DNA from: Vreelandella populi
GTDB taxonomy: Bacteria; Pseudomonadota; Gammaproteobacteria; Pseudomonadales; Halomonadaceae
Assembly (NCBI RefSeq): GCF_003989825.1
Contig: NZ_RZHE01000015.1
Span: 248,001 to 312,000, forward strand
Direction of reading: 5' to 3'
DNA length: 64,000 nucleotides
The notes under the pieces were generated by a model, which was given only the letters and a program-made list of their open reading frames with translations, did no database searches and was not told where the DNA came from. A program made the position numbers and the translations under genes. Shown here piece after piece: positions 45,087-53,529 of this stretch. Position 1 is the stretch's first letter. The number at the start of each line of letters is the position of its first letter.

Positions 45087-45101
45087 GCAAGGGATGCGCC
45101 A
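45087..45101 (-). promoter_or_regulatory. Sigma-54 (-24/-12) promoter of urtABCDE
   Basis: Minus strand TGGCGC-ATCCC-TTGC, RpoN spacing, differing by one base from the ureD promoter. TGCACCA half-sites at 45222-45228 and 45240-45246, about 150-170 bases upstream of the start point, are candidate NtrC contacts. The 44939-45268 gap holds no gene. Confidence 0.85.
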
Positions 45102-45268
45102 CATTGAAACAAAAGCCATTAATAAATTTAGAATCAAACACTTAAAATCACACAAAAAACCCGACAACTTTCATAGCGCACTAAGTTGGCGCAATCGCGC
45201 AGACAGAATGCACGCTTACCATGCACCAAGACGATACCGTGCACCATCAAAGTGTTTTTTGCAGAAAA

Positions 45269-45302
45269 CAAAAAAAGCGCCCTGGGTAGACCCAGGACGC
45301 TT
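45269..45302 (-). terminator. Terminator of the tctCBA operon
   Basis: Read leftward: AAGCGTCCTGGG, loop TCTA, CCCAGGGCGCTT, then a run of T residues. One mismatch in a 12-base stem. It insulates tctA from the urt promoter region. Confidence 0.9.
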
Positions 45303-45336
45303 CTCAGTAACTTCATCCAGCTATGGCGATATACGC

Positions 45337-46830
45337 TTATTCGGCGATAGCGCGTTTGCGGCGCTTCTTCAGCAGCGGCAGGCCCAGCGACAGCAGCGCA
45401 ATCAGCAGCAGCGAAAGTGAAATCGGCTTATCAACAAACGTCATCCAGTCGCCACCGGAGATCTGCAGTGCACGGCGCATGGACTCCTCCATGATATTGC
45501 CCAGAATCAGCGCCAGAATCAGGGGGGCTGCCGGGAAGCCGAACAAGCGCATTCCCAGGCCCAGCAGGCCGAAGCCCAGCAGAAGCAGCAGGTCAAATAC
45601 GCTAAAGCTCATGCCGTACACGCCGATCATGCAGAAGATTAGGATCAGCGAGAGCAGCAGCGGCTTGGGCAGGTCCAGAATCTTGGCGATCAGCGGAATC
45701 AGCGGCAGGTTAAGTACCAGCAAGAAAATATTGCCAATATACATACTCGCCACCACGCCCCAGAACACGTCCGGGCGCTGTTCAAGCATCATCGGGCCGG
45801 GCGTGACGCCCATCACCAGTAGTGCGCCCAAAAGTACTGCCGTGGTCCCCGAACCCGGTACACCCAGGGTTAAAAGCGGTACAAAGGAACCGGTACACGC
45901 TGCGTTGTTGGCCGCTTCAGGGGCAGCAACCCCTTTGATGTTACCCTGGCCAAAGGTATGGCCATCTTTGGCGATACGCTTTTCCATGCTGTAGCCCAGA
46001 AACGAGCCGATCGTGGCGCCCGCACCTGGCAGTACGCCAGTGAAAAAGCCCAGCACCGAGCTGCGGCTGACGGGTCCGGCGATCTCTTTCACTTCAGAGC
46101 GGGTCAATTTCAGCGAACCAATGGCATTGCGCGGTGCCTCTTTGCCGCCGCCGCCGCGCAGCAGCATGTAAAACACTTCAGCGAGCGCGAAAATACCCAG
46201 CGCGACCACCAGGAAGTCGATGCCGTCGAGCAAATTGATCGAGCCAAACGTAAAACGCTCGGTGCCGGTTTGCATGTCGATGCCCACAATCGAGATCATG
46301 ACCCCCACAACCGCCGCAATTAAGCCTTTTACCAGCGATTTGTCAGACAGCGACACCACCGCGGTCAGGCCCAGCACCATCAGTGCAAAATATTCAGCCG
46401 GGCCAAAGCTGACCGCTACCTTGGAGAGCAGCGGGGCCACCAGCATCAGGAAAACGACCGACACCGTACCGCCCACGAAAGACGAATAGGCGGCAATGGC
46501 AAGCGCTTTACCCGCTAGGCCTTTCTTGGCCATGGGGTAGCCGTCAAACGAGGTGGCCACCGTACCCGCCACCCCTGGCGCGTTGAGCAGGATGGACGAC
46601 GTAGAGCCGCCGAAAATAGCGCCATAATAAACCCCCGCCATGAGAATCAAGCCAGAAGACGGCTCCATGGCAAAGGTAATCGGAATCATCAAGGCAAGTG
46701 CACTGATGGGGCCTAACCCCGGCAGCATGCCGATAATCGTGCCGGCAAACACACCGGCAAAAACATAAGCAATATTGATCGGCTCAAGCGCGATGCCAAA
46801 GCCGTACATAAGATTGTTCAAGGCATCCAT
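45337..46830 (-). CDS. tctA: Tripartite tricarboxylate transporter large permease TctA
   Basis: A 497-residue protein with about 11-12 helices and the TctA hallmarks: GVFAGTIIGMLPGLGPISALALMIP, GVYYGAIFGGSTSSILLNAPGVAGTVATSFDGYPMAKKG and FVPLLTLGVPGSGTTAVLLGALLVMGVTPGP. It is the main membrane subunit of a binding-protein-dependent secondary transporter for citrate-like tricarboxylates or other organic acids. It follows tctB and tctC in one unit and ends at the terminator at 45269-45302. Confidence 0.95.
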   Translation of the reverse strand: MDALNNLMYGFGIALEPINIAYVFAGVFAGTIIGMLPGLGPISALALMIPITFAMEPSSGLILMAGVYYGAIFGGSTSSILLNAPGVAGTVATSFDGYPMAKKGLAGKALAIAAYSSFVGGTVSVVFLMLVAPLLSKVAVSFGPAEYFALMVLGLTAVVSLSDKSLVKGLIAAVVGVMISIVGIDMQTGTERFTFGSINLLDGIDFLVVALGIFALAEVFYMLLRGGGGKEAPRNAIGSLKLTRSEVKEIAGPVSRSSVLGFFTGVLPGAGATIGSFLGYSMEKRIAKDGHTFGQGNIKGVAAPEAANNAACTGSFVPLLTLGVPGSGTTAVLLGALLVMGVTPGPMMLEQRPDVFWGVVASMYIGNIFLLVLNLPLIPLIAKILDLPKPLLLSLILIFCMIGVYGMSFSVFDLLLLLGFGLLGLGMRLFGFPAAPLILALILGNIMEESMRRALQISGGDWMTFVDKPISLSLLLIALLSLGLPLLKKRRKRAIAE

Positions 46831-46866
46831 GGGATCTACCCTCTTAAAAACCTGCTCAGAATGGCG

Positions 46867-47352
46867 TTAGAAGGGCAGTAGGCCCGTCGGCAAATAGACA
46901 TCCATGACGCGTGTCATGGTGAGGTAAAGCGCCAACACCACGCCTAGTGAAGTCAGCAGGTTCACGCCGTGGCGGCGGTAACCGTAATAGGCGGTCAACC
47001 CGGTACATAGCAGCGTGGAGGCGAGCACAAAACCCAGCGGTACCAGCAGGAAGGCGTAGGCGGCAATCGCCAGCGCCGTTACGATCACGCGCGCCCAGGG
47101 GGTCAGCAAAAGCGGCCCGTGGATGGTCGCGTCATCATCAATCGTATCCGCCCCGGCAATCGCACCCGGCTTTTCAAAAAACAGAAAGAGGGAGAGCAAC
47201 AGAAGCGCTGCACCCAATACCTTGGGGAAAAGGTCAGAGTCGACCGGACGCGGCAGCGGAAACGTTGGCACCTGCCACGCCATGGCCAAATAGGCAGCAG
47301 CGAACAGCGCCAGCACCACTGCCAGCCACTGGTTGGTATTCAATTTAGTCAT
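46867..47352 (-). CDS. tctB: Tripartite tricarboxylate transporter small permease TctB
   Basis: About 161 residues from the ATG at 47352, with GGAG nine bases upstream. Four hydrophobic helices in the DUF1468/TctB pattern: LAVVLALFAAAYLAMAWQVPTF, DSDLFPKVLGAALLLLSLFLFFE, ARVIVTALAIAAYAFLLVPLGFVLASTLL and LGVVLALYLTMTRVMDVYLPTGLLPF. It partners TctA in the membrane. 36 bases separate it from tctA. Confidence 0.92.
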   Translation of the reverse strand: MTKLNTNQWLAVVLALFAAAYLAMAWQVPTFPLPRPVDSDLFPKVLGAALLLLSLFLFFEKPGAIAGADTIDDDATIHGPLLLTPWARVIVTALAIAAYAFLLVPLGFVLASTLLCTGLTAYYGYRRHGVNLLTSLGVVLALYLTMTRVMDVYLPTGLLPF

Positions 47353-47461
47353 TGGAATTCTCCGGGAGCACACGCTCAGTCGTCACGGACAGGCGTCACG
47401 AACAGACGTACCCAGCGACACATGGGCCGCTGGGATAGCACAGTATTGCTCTATAGGGTGT

Positions 47462-48460
47462 TTATTGACGCAGCAGGCCGAGGTCGCTCAGCACGCTGCT
47501 GAACTGCTCTTGCTGCTCATCAAGGAAGGCACCAAACTCTTCGCTGTTCTGGTAAGCATCGATCCAGCCCAACTGGTCGCTTGCCTGACGCCAAGCGTCG
47601 GTTTCCAGCATTTCAGCGAACAGGTCTTCGTAGTAGGTGACCGCTTCCTCGGGCATATCCGGGGTGCCCATTACGCCGCGCCAGATATCGAAGGTGTAAT
47701 CGATACCCTGTTCCTGGTAGGTAGGTACGTCAGCTAACGCACCGCCCAGACGCTCTTCGGCAGATACGCCCAGGGCGCGCAACTGGCTGCCTTCACCGAG
47801 CTGGCCTACGGACTCACCAGCACCGGTAATGACCGCTTCAATATGTCCGCCCATCAGGTTGGTCATGGCGTCGCCACCGCCCGAGAACGGGATGTAGTTA
47901 ACGCTTGAAGCTTCAAGGCCCGCCGCCGAAGCAAGTCCAGCCACGGAGATGTGATCCATCGAACCCGGCGCGCTGCCACCACCCACGCTCAGGCGGGGGT
48001 TCTCTTTGAGTGCGGCAAACAGATCGTTAAGGTCCTGATACTCAGAGTCCGCAGCTACCAGAATGATCGAGTAGTCGGTATTGATGCGTGCCACCGGCGT
48101 GAAGTCGGTGTGATCGTAGCGCGATGCACCGGCAAGTGGTACCAGGATCATTGGCGGGCTGGTGGCAAACAGTTTGTGCGGGTTACCGCTATCACGGGCG
48201 ATCTGTGCCCATGCAACTGCGCCGCCGCCGCCAGGTACGTTGATGGCCGCAAAGTTCCTGTCGGCCAGTCCTTCTTGCTGAAGGACGCGCGACATGGTAC
48301 GCACCAGCGTATCCCAGCCGCCACCCGGGTTGGCAGGCGCCACGAACTCAATCGATTTGCTCGGCGTCCACTCCTGTGCCTGGGCGGATGTCATCATGCC
48401 TGCCAGGGCAGCCATCGGTAGGGCGATCACGGCTAAGCGCTTAAGCGAAAGCGAAGTCAT
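47462..48460 (-). CDS. tctC: Tripartite tricarboxylate transporter substrate-binding protein TctC
   Basis: A 332-residue periplasmic protein from the ATG at 48460. Signal peptide MTSLSLKRLAVIALPMAALAGMMTSAQA. Bug-family core: SIEFVAPANPGGGWDTLVRTMSRVLQQEGL, VNVPGGGGAVAWAQI, GSAPGSMDHISVAGLASAAGL, NYIPFSGGGDAMTNLMGGHIEAVITGAGE. It binds the organic acid and presents it to TctAB. The region upstream, with tandem ATTTTGTTC repeats, is probably where the CitB-like regulator binds. Confidence 0.94.
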   Translation of the reverse strand: MTSLSLKRLAVIALPMAALAGMMTSAQAQEWTPSKSIEFVAPANPGGGWDTLVRTMSRVLQQEGLADRNFAAINVPGGGGAVAWAQIARDSGNPHKLFATSPPMILVPLAGASRYDHTDFTPVARINTDYSIILVAADSEYQDLNDLFAALKENPRLSVGGGSAPGSMDHISVAGLASAAGLEASSVNYIPFSGGGDAMTNLMGGHIEAVITGAGESVGQLGEGSQLRALGVSAEERLGGALADVPTYQEQGIDYTFDIWRGVMGTPDMPEEAVTYYEDLFAEMLETDAWRQASDQLGWIDAYQNSEEFGAFLDEQQEQFSSVLSDLGLLRQ

Positions 48461-48572
48461 TGGCGTTCTCCACATTTAAATGTTGTTGTGTGGTCCACTG
48501 TTATTATGTCGTGGTTACGCCGCGAACGTTAGAAGACGCCTGCCCTCTACGACAAGCTTGTGAACATAAAAA

Positions 48573-48610
48573 ACAAAATGTTCTTTGTGGGCATTTTGTT
48601 CATTTTGTTC
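48573..48610. promoter_or_regulatory. Candidate response-regulator binding repeats upstream of tctC
   Basis: ATTTTGTTC occurs twice in tandem (48593-48601 and 48602-48610), and ACAAAATG at 48573-48580 is an inverted partial copy. They lie 113-150 bases upstream of the tctC start, downstream of the response-regulator gene. Function is inferred from position and repetition. Confidence 0.5.
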
Positions 48611-48644
48611 ACGGCACGCCAATGTGTACGAACTCATGATCGGG

Positions 48645-49379
48645 TTAAAGCGACTCAAGCCAATCGTTTGCTGTCTCAAGCAGTCGATAGCGTCGCTCTG
48701 GGCGGCCCACATCGCCATAGCCAAGCTCTGCGCTAACCCCACGCTCTGCGACGAGAAACTCCAGGTAACGTCGAGCGGTAGAGCGGCTGGCACCCATGAC
48801 CCGGGCGACCTGCATGGCGGTTAGCGGCGTCGCCTCGGCGGCCAGGGCTTCAACTACCCGCCTTAAGGTCAGCCGATCAATGCCCTTGGGCAGGACATTT
48901 GAGGCCTGGCGCGGCGCGTCCCCCGGCTGTAGCCGGGTAAACACATGGTCCAGCTCGTCCTGGTTCATCTCATTACGCCCGGCAAGCGCTTCGCGCTCAC
49001 GCCGAAAACGGGCCAGCATCTGCTCCATGCGGGCCGCTTCAATAGGCTTGATCAGGTAGTCGAACACGCCGCCACGCAGCGCCTCGCTGATGGTGTCCAC
49101 CTCGCGGGCGGCGGTCACCATGACGATATCCACATGGGTATAGTCGCGCCTGATCGCCCATAAAAGCTCCAGACCTTCGACATCAGGCAGGTAGGCATCC
49201 AGAAGTACCAGATGAATAGTGGCGGCATGCTTAGCCATTAGCGCCTTGGCTTCGCCGCCGTTGCGGGCAACGCCTGCGATATAAAAGCCGTCGCTTTGTT
49301 CAATAAACGCTTTATGAATATCAGCAATGCGAAAATCATCTTCAACGACCAAAATGCCGTATTGCGTTGCAGACATCAC
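48645..49379 (-). CDS. CitB/DcuR-family response regulator
   Basis: A 244-residue regulator. The receiver domain (VVEDDFRIADIHKAFIEQ, phospho-acceptor Asp in LVLLDAYLPDVEG, Thr in VMVTAAREVD, Lys in DYLIKPIE) is followed by a linker and a C-terminal HTH (TAMQVARVMGASRSTARRYLEFLVAERGVSAELGYGDVGRPERRYRL). This is the CitB/DcuR architecture that controls citrate or C4-dicarboxylate uptake. It is encoded 32 bases after the sensor kinase and just before tctCBA, its likely target. Confidence 0.92.
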   Translation of the reverse strand: MMSATQYGILVVEDDFRIADIHKAFIEQSDGFYIAGVARNGGEAKALMAKHAATIHLVLLDAYLPDVEGLELLWAIRRDYTHVDIVMVTAAREVDTISEALRGGVFDYLIKPIEAARMEQMLARFRREREALAGRNEMNQDELDHVFTRLQPGDAPRQASNVLPKGIDRLTLRRVVEALAAEATPLTAMQVARVMGASRSTARRYLEFLVAERGVSAELGYGDVGRPERRYRLLETANDWLESL

Positions 49380-49411
49380 GTTCCCTCTAGCCGTTGTGGT
49401 CGTTTAAACGA

Positions 49412-51115
49412 TCAAGGTGTGGTGCATAGCGAGCGGTCCAGTACGGCGATAAAGCATGCGCCACCCAGCTCACTCTCCTCAAGCGTCACCGCTCCGCCGT
49501 GCTGGCGGCATAGGCGCGCCACCAATGGCAGTCCAATCCCGCAATGCTTGCCGGTCTTGGTGGAAAAACCTTCCTGAAATATCGATTCAGCATGGGCCTC
49601 GGGCACCCCGGGACCATTGTCTTCAACCTCCACCAGCAGCTGTTCGCCGAGGTCGGTAAGAAACAGCCGCACCTTGGGCGCCTTCCCGTTAGGTCCATTC
49701 AGCGCCGCGTGGCAGGCGTTATCCAACAGGTTGCCCACCACACTCATCATCACTTCCTGGCCGGTGGGCGTAAGCGGGCTGGAGAGCGAGCTTTGCTCGT
49801 CAATCTCCATGGTCACGCCCAGTTCTCGTGCTCGGGTCAGTTTACCCAGTAACGTACCGCTGAGCACGGTATCGGCCACGTGGCGCATCAAAAAGCTCAT
49901 CTGAGCCTGGGCGCGTTCGGTCTCCTGATGAATCAGGGCCAGCGCTTCATCAACACGCTTAAGCTGTAGCAAACCGGAAATGGTGTACAGCTTGTTAGAA
50001 AACTCGTGCGCCTGAGCGCGCAGCATATCCACGTCGCGGCTGGCCTGTGTAAGCGCCTGGGAGAGATCGATGATTTCCCGGCGGCTTCTAAATGTGGCCA
50101 CCGCTCCTTCGATTTCCCCGTCATGAAGAATGGGCACCCGGTTGACCACCGCCGGATGGTCGCCCAGCCACATCTGCTGATCAAACTCCTGCTCACCGTG
50201 CTTGAGAACTTCCAATAGGCGGGTATTGGGAACCACATCCTGAATCGGCTGGCCCAGCATAACATGCTCATCGGGAAGGTTGAGAAACCGCCTAGCTTGC
50301 TGGTTGACCAGGGTAATATGGCCATCACGATTGACCGCCAGGATACCCTCATGGATGGATTGCAAAATGGCCTCTTTCTCCATGGCCAGCCGGGCAATTT
50401 CATAGGGCTCCAGGCCCAGAATCACTTTCTTGAGGTGCTGGGATAGCCAGTAGGCCCCGGCAAAACCCAGCGCAATCATCAGCACGACCAGCGCCCAGCC
50501 GAGGTTTGTGTAACGGGCGACATCCATCTCGACCCGGTCCATCATAAAGCCGACGGACACCACGCCGATGATATTGCCCTCTTCATCCCAGATGGGGGTT
50601 TTGCCGCGCATGGCCGTGCCCAGCGAACCGGTCGCCTCAGAAACATAGGATTGGCCATAGATCAGCGCCTGGTCGTTATCGCCGCCCACCATGGGCTGGC
50701 CAATACGCTCTACCACCGGATGCGAGTAGCGAATGGACTGGGCATTACCGACTACCACGTAGCGCGCGCCGGTTTCATGACGCACCCGTTCAGCCAGCGG
50801 CTGAATGATCATTGAAGGGTCTGGAATGGCAAAGGCGTTCACAATCTGCGGCATGCCGGCCACGGTTTTCGCCACGGCCAGTGCCCTCTCACCCATCTGG
50901 TGGCTGATAATATCCGCCTTGCGGTGATTGAGATATGTGCCCTGAGCCAGTAGCATGCCGGCCAGCAGCAGACCCACCAGCAGCATTACCTGTAACCGAA
51001 AGCTACGTTTATACCAGCGCCGTTTAGCGCGAGTACGGCGCCAGCGCTGCAATTCAGCTAAGGTACGGGGGCGGGAATCAGTCATGGCGGAACTCAAGGT
51101 GCGCGACAGCGTCAT
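49412..51115 (-). CDS. CitA/DcuS-family sensor histidine kinase
   Basis: A 567-residue membrane kinase. TM1 (~44-60, LQVMLLVGLLLAGMLLAQG) and TM2 (~205-225) flank a periplasmic Cache/PDC domain with RYVVVGNAQSIRYSHPVVERIGQPMVGGDNDQALIYGQSYVSEATGSLGTAMRGKTPIW, a carboxylate-binding pattern. A PAS domain (LAVNRDGHITLVNQQARRFL) and a DcuS-type kinase core follow: phospho-acceptor His in AQAHEFSNKLYTISGLLQL, N-box NLLDNACHAAL, G-box DNGPGVP and GIGLPLV. The start may instead be the ATG at 51085; neither has a clear ribosome site. It probably senses the tricarboxylate moved by TctABC. Confidence 0.9.
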   Translation of the reverse strand: MTLSRTLSSAMTDSRPRTLAELQRWRRTRAKRRWYKRSFRLQVMLLVGLLLAGMLLAQGTYLNHRKADIISHQMGERALAVAKTVAGMPQIVNAFAIPDPSMIIQPLAERVRHETGARYVVVGNAQSIRYSHPVVERIGQPMVGGDNDQALIYGQSYVSEATGSLGTAMRGKTPIWDEEGNIIGVVSVGFMMDRVEMDVARYTNLGWALVVLMIALGFAGAYWLSQHLKKVILGLEPYEIARLAMEKEAILQSIHEGILAVNRDGHITLVNQQARRFLNLPDEHVMLGQPIQDVVPNTRLLEVLKHGEQEFDQQMWLGDHPAVVNRVPILHDGEIEGAVATFRSRREIIDLSQALTQASRDVDMLRAQAHEFSNKLYTISGLLQLKRVDEALALIHQETERAQAQMSFLMRHVADTVLSGTLLGKLTRARELGVTMEIDEQSSLSSPLTPTGQEVMMSVVGNLLDNACHAALNGPNGKAPKVRLFLTDLGEQLLVEVEDNGPGVPEAHAESIFQEGFSTKTGKHCGIGLPLVARLCRQHGGAVTLEESELGGACFIAVLDRSLCTTP

Positions 51116-51177
51116 TATGACATGCGCAGTGAGGCGACGTTAATCGCCATCTTTTATGTCATTAAGGGAGGCGTTGG

Positions 51178-51954
51178 GTGCCCAGCATATTTCAACGTGT
51201 TGTTTCGTCGAGCTGTTTAGTGTTTGTTAGTACCACCTTTTCCAGCACGGTATTGGTCGGCCCGGCGGCCGCGAACCCGTTTTACGCTCCACCCCCACCC
51301 ACCGATGACGCGCCGATTTTCAGCGGCGATGCTGAGCTTGGCTTCACTCACCTCTCAGGCAATACCAACAGCCAGACGCTGATCGGCAAGACGCGTCTGA
51401 CCTGGCTGACCGGCGATTTTACCCATTCGCTGCGCGGTGAAGTGCGTAACGTGAGCAAGGATGGGGAAACCAGCGCCGAGCAGTACCTGATAGCAGGTCG
51501 CGAGCGCTTTGATTTCAGCGGTCCGCACTACCTGTTTGGCTTTGCCCGCTGGGAAAAGGACCGCTTTGCCGGCTACGACCAGCAGCTCTCGGTGATCGGC
51601 GGCTACGGGCGCCAGTTGCTGGAAGGTTCGCGCCATTCACTGTCGCTAGAGGCGGGGCCTGGCTACCGTAACGACCGCTTGCGCGATGATGATAATGAAC
51701 GCCTTGCCGTTGCCTACTCGGCGCTTGCCTACCACTGGGGGTTTTCTGACTACGCTGATATTGAACAGGAAATGTCAGTGGAGTATACCAGCCAGAATAC
51801 CACCGGCCGGTCGCTTACCGCGCTGACCGCACGGCTTAACTCGCGCATGTCGCTGCGCCTGTCTCACGAGATCAAGCACAACTCCCAGCCGCCGGACGAT
51901 ACCAGCGTACGCACCGATAACACCACCAGCGCTTCGCTGCTCTATCACTGGTAG
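51178..51954 (+). CDS. DUF481 outer-membrane beta-barrel protein
   Basis: A 258-residue protein starting with GTG at 51178 (GGGAGG upstream). Signal peptide ends near VGPAAA. DUF481 pattern (E. coli YdiY-like): FSGDAELGFTHLSGNTNSQTLIGKTRLTWLTGDFTHSLRGEVRN, EQYLIAGRERFDFSGPHYLFGFARWEKDRFAGYDQQLSVIGGYGRQLL, LEAGPGYR, and a C-terminal aromatic residue (LLYHW) typical of barrel proteins. The function is unknown. It is divergent from the sensor kinase. Confidence 0.85.
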   Translation: MPSIFQRVVSSSCLVFVSTTFSSTVLVGPAAANPFYAPPPPTDDAPIFSGDAELGFTHLSGNTNSQTLIGKTRLTWLTGDFTHSLRGEVRNVSKDGETSAEQYLIAGRERFDFSGPHYLFGFARWEKDRFAGYDQQLSVIGGYGRQLLEGSRHSLSLEAGPGYRNDRLRDDDNERLAVAYSALAYHWGFSDYADIEQEMSVEYTSQNTTGRSLTALTARLNSRMSLRLSHEIKHNSQPPDDTSVRTDNTTSASLLYHW

Positions 51955-51965
51955 GCAGACAGCGT

Positions 51966-52736
51966 CTAGCGCTGTTGCCCGCGGTGGGCCCAACCGGTCA
52001 TGCGTTTTTCAAGTAGAGCAAAGAGTTCGTACATCACCATGGCCATGGCACTGATCACGATAAGCCCTGCAAACACCAAGCCCATGCGCATTTGCGAGCC
52101 TGCGCTCATCATCAGATAGCCGATGCCCTGATTGGAAGCCACGGTTTCCGAGACTACTGTGCCGACAAAGGCCAGCGTAATAGCGACTTTCAGCGAAGCA
52201 AAAAAGTACGGCAGCGAGCGCGGCAGGCCCACCTTCAGCAGCACATCGATGCGTCGCGCGCCCAGCACCCGCAGCACATCCTCCATTTCCGGCTCAAGCG
52301 TGGCCAGGCCTGTCGCGACATTGACCACAATGGGGAAAAAGCAGATCAGAAAGGCGGTCAAAATGGCGGGCACCGAGCCAATCCCGAACCACACCACCAA
52401 AATGGGCACAAACGCCACTTTGGGGATGGCGTTGAAGCCCACGAGCAGTGGATAGCAGGCGTTATACAGAAAGCGCGAGGAGCCGACGATAAAGCCCAAC
52501 ACCAGCCCCACCGCCACGCCTAACCCAAATCCGATCACCGTGGTCCAGAGCGTCTGCCAGGAGTGTTTGCCAATAGGCCCGGCATAGGTAATCAACGCCT
52601 GGGCGGTTTCCATCGCGCTTGGAAAGATAAAGCTGGGTACGTCAAAGAGTCTGACGAGCGCTTCCCACACGACCACCAGAACCACCACGGCGATCCAGGG
52701 CGCCAAACGCTCGGCTGTTTTTCCAGGTTGATTCAT
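51966..52736 (-). CDS. ABC transporter permease, SsuC/TauC/ThiX type
   Basis: A 256-residue permease from the ATG at 52736 (AAGGGG upstream). Six helices; BPD_transp_1 pattern with the EAA loop near VLRVLGARRIDVLLKVGLPRSLPYFFASLKVAITLAFVGTVVSET. The ATPase and binding-protein genes precede it on the same strand, with ten bases to the ATPase stop. The family moves taurine, sulfonates, nitrate, pyrimidines or thiamine precursors. Confidence 0.9.
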   Translation of the reverse strand: MNQPGKTAERLAPWIAVVVLVVVWEALVRLFDVPSFIFPSAMETAQALITYAGPIGKHSWQTLWTTVIGFGLGVAVGLVLGFIVGSSRFLYNACYPLLVGFNAIPKVAFVPILVVWFGIGSVPAILTAFLICFFPIVVNVATGLATLEPEMEDVLRVLGARRIDVLLKVGLPRSLPYFFASLKVAITLAFVGTVVSETVASNQGIGYLMMSAGSQMRMGLVFAGLIVISAMAMVMYELFALLEKRMTGWAHRGQQR

Positions 52737-52746
52737 GACAGGCCCC

Positions 52747-53529
52747 TTAGCTACTGCGCACTTCACCAATCTGGGCGCGTAACGCCTGTACCAGATCAAT
52801 AAAGGGTTTTTCATACGTCATCTCAAGCGGGCGCGGGCGTTCAAGCGAAATGGTGCGCTTCTCGATCACCCTCCCCGGCCGCCGACTCATTACATAAACC
52901 GTATCCGCTAGAAAGGCCGCTTCGCGCAGGTCATGTGTGACCAGCACCACGGTAAACCGCTGGGCTTCCCAGAGATCACGCAGCACGCACCAAAGCTCTT
53001 CACGGGTAAACGCGTCCAGCGCGCCAAACGGCTCATCCAGCATCAGAAGACGCGGCTGATGAATCAGCGCCCGGCAGATGGAGGCGCGCTGCTGCATACC
53101 GCCGGAAAGCTGCCAAGGGTATTTATCCTCATACTCAGCAAGACCAACGGTCGCAAGCAGCTTGCGTGCCCAGCCCACAAACTCTTCACGGCGCTTACGA
53201 AACTGATGACAGTAAGGTTTGACGATCTCGAGCGGCAGCAGCACGTTATCCAGGGTAGTGCGCCAGGGCAACAAATTGGCGTTCTGAAACGCCATGCCCG
53301 ATATTTTCAACGGCCCGGTTACCGGGTTGCCGTCTACCTGCACTTTGCCCTGGGTAGGCGCGTGCAGTCCGGTGCAGAGTTTCATGAAGGTCGATTTACC
53401 ACACCCAGATGGCCCCACGAAGGCCACAAACTCGCCCTCGTGAATACTCAGGTTAATATCCTCAATCGCGTTGCCCGACCTGTCATACGCCAAGCTAACG
53501 TCATCAAAGCTGACAAACGCTGCCGACAT
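52747..53529 (-). CDS. ABC transporter ATP-binding protein, SsuB/TauB/ThiZ type
   Basis: A 260-residue ATPase: Walker A GPSGCGKSTFMKL, Q-loop GMAFQNANLLPWRTTLDNVLLPLE (NLLPW is typical of the nitrate/sulfonate/taurine class), signature LSGGMQQRASICRAL, Walker B LLMLDEPFGALD and switch THDLREAAFLAD. It is directly adjacent to the binding-protein gene upstream. Energises the permease at 51966-52736. Confidence 0.93.
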   Translation of the reverse strand: MSAAFVSFDDVSLAYDRSGNAIEDINLSIHEGEFVAFVGPSGCGKSTFMKLCTGLHAPTQGKVQVDGNPVTGPLKISGMAFQNANLLPWRTTLDNVLLPLEIVKPYCHQFRKRREEFVGWARKLLATVGLAEYEDKYPWQLSGGMQQRASICRALIHQPRLLMLDEPFGALDAFTREELWCVLRDLWEAQRFTVVLVTHDLREAAFLADTVYVMSRRPGRVIEKRTISLERPRPLEMTYEKPFIDLVQALRAQIGEVRSS

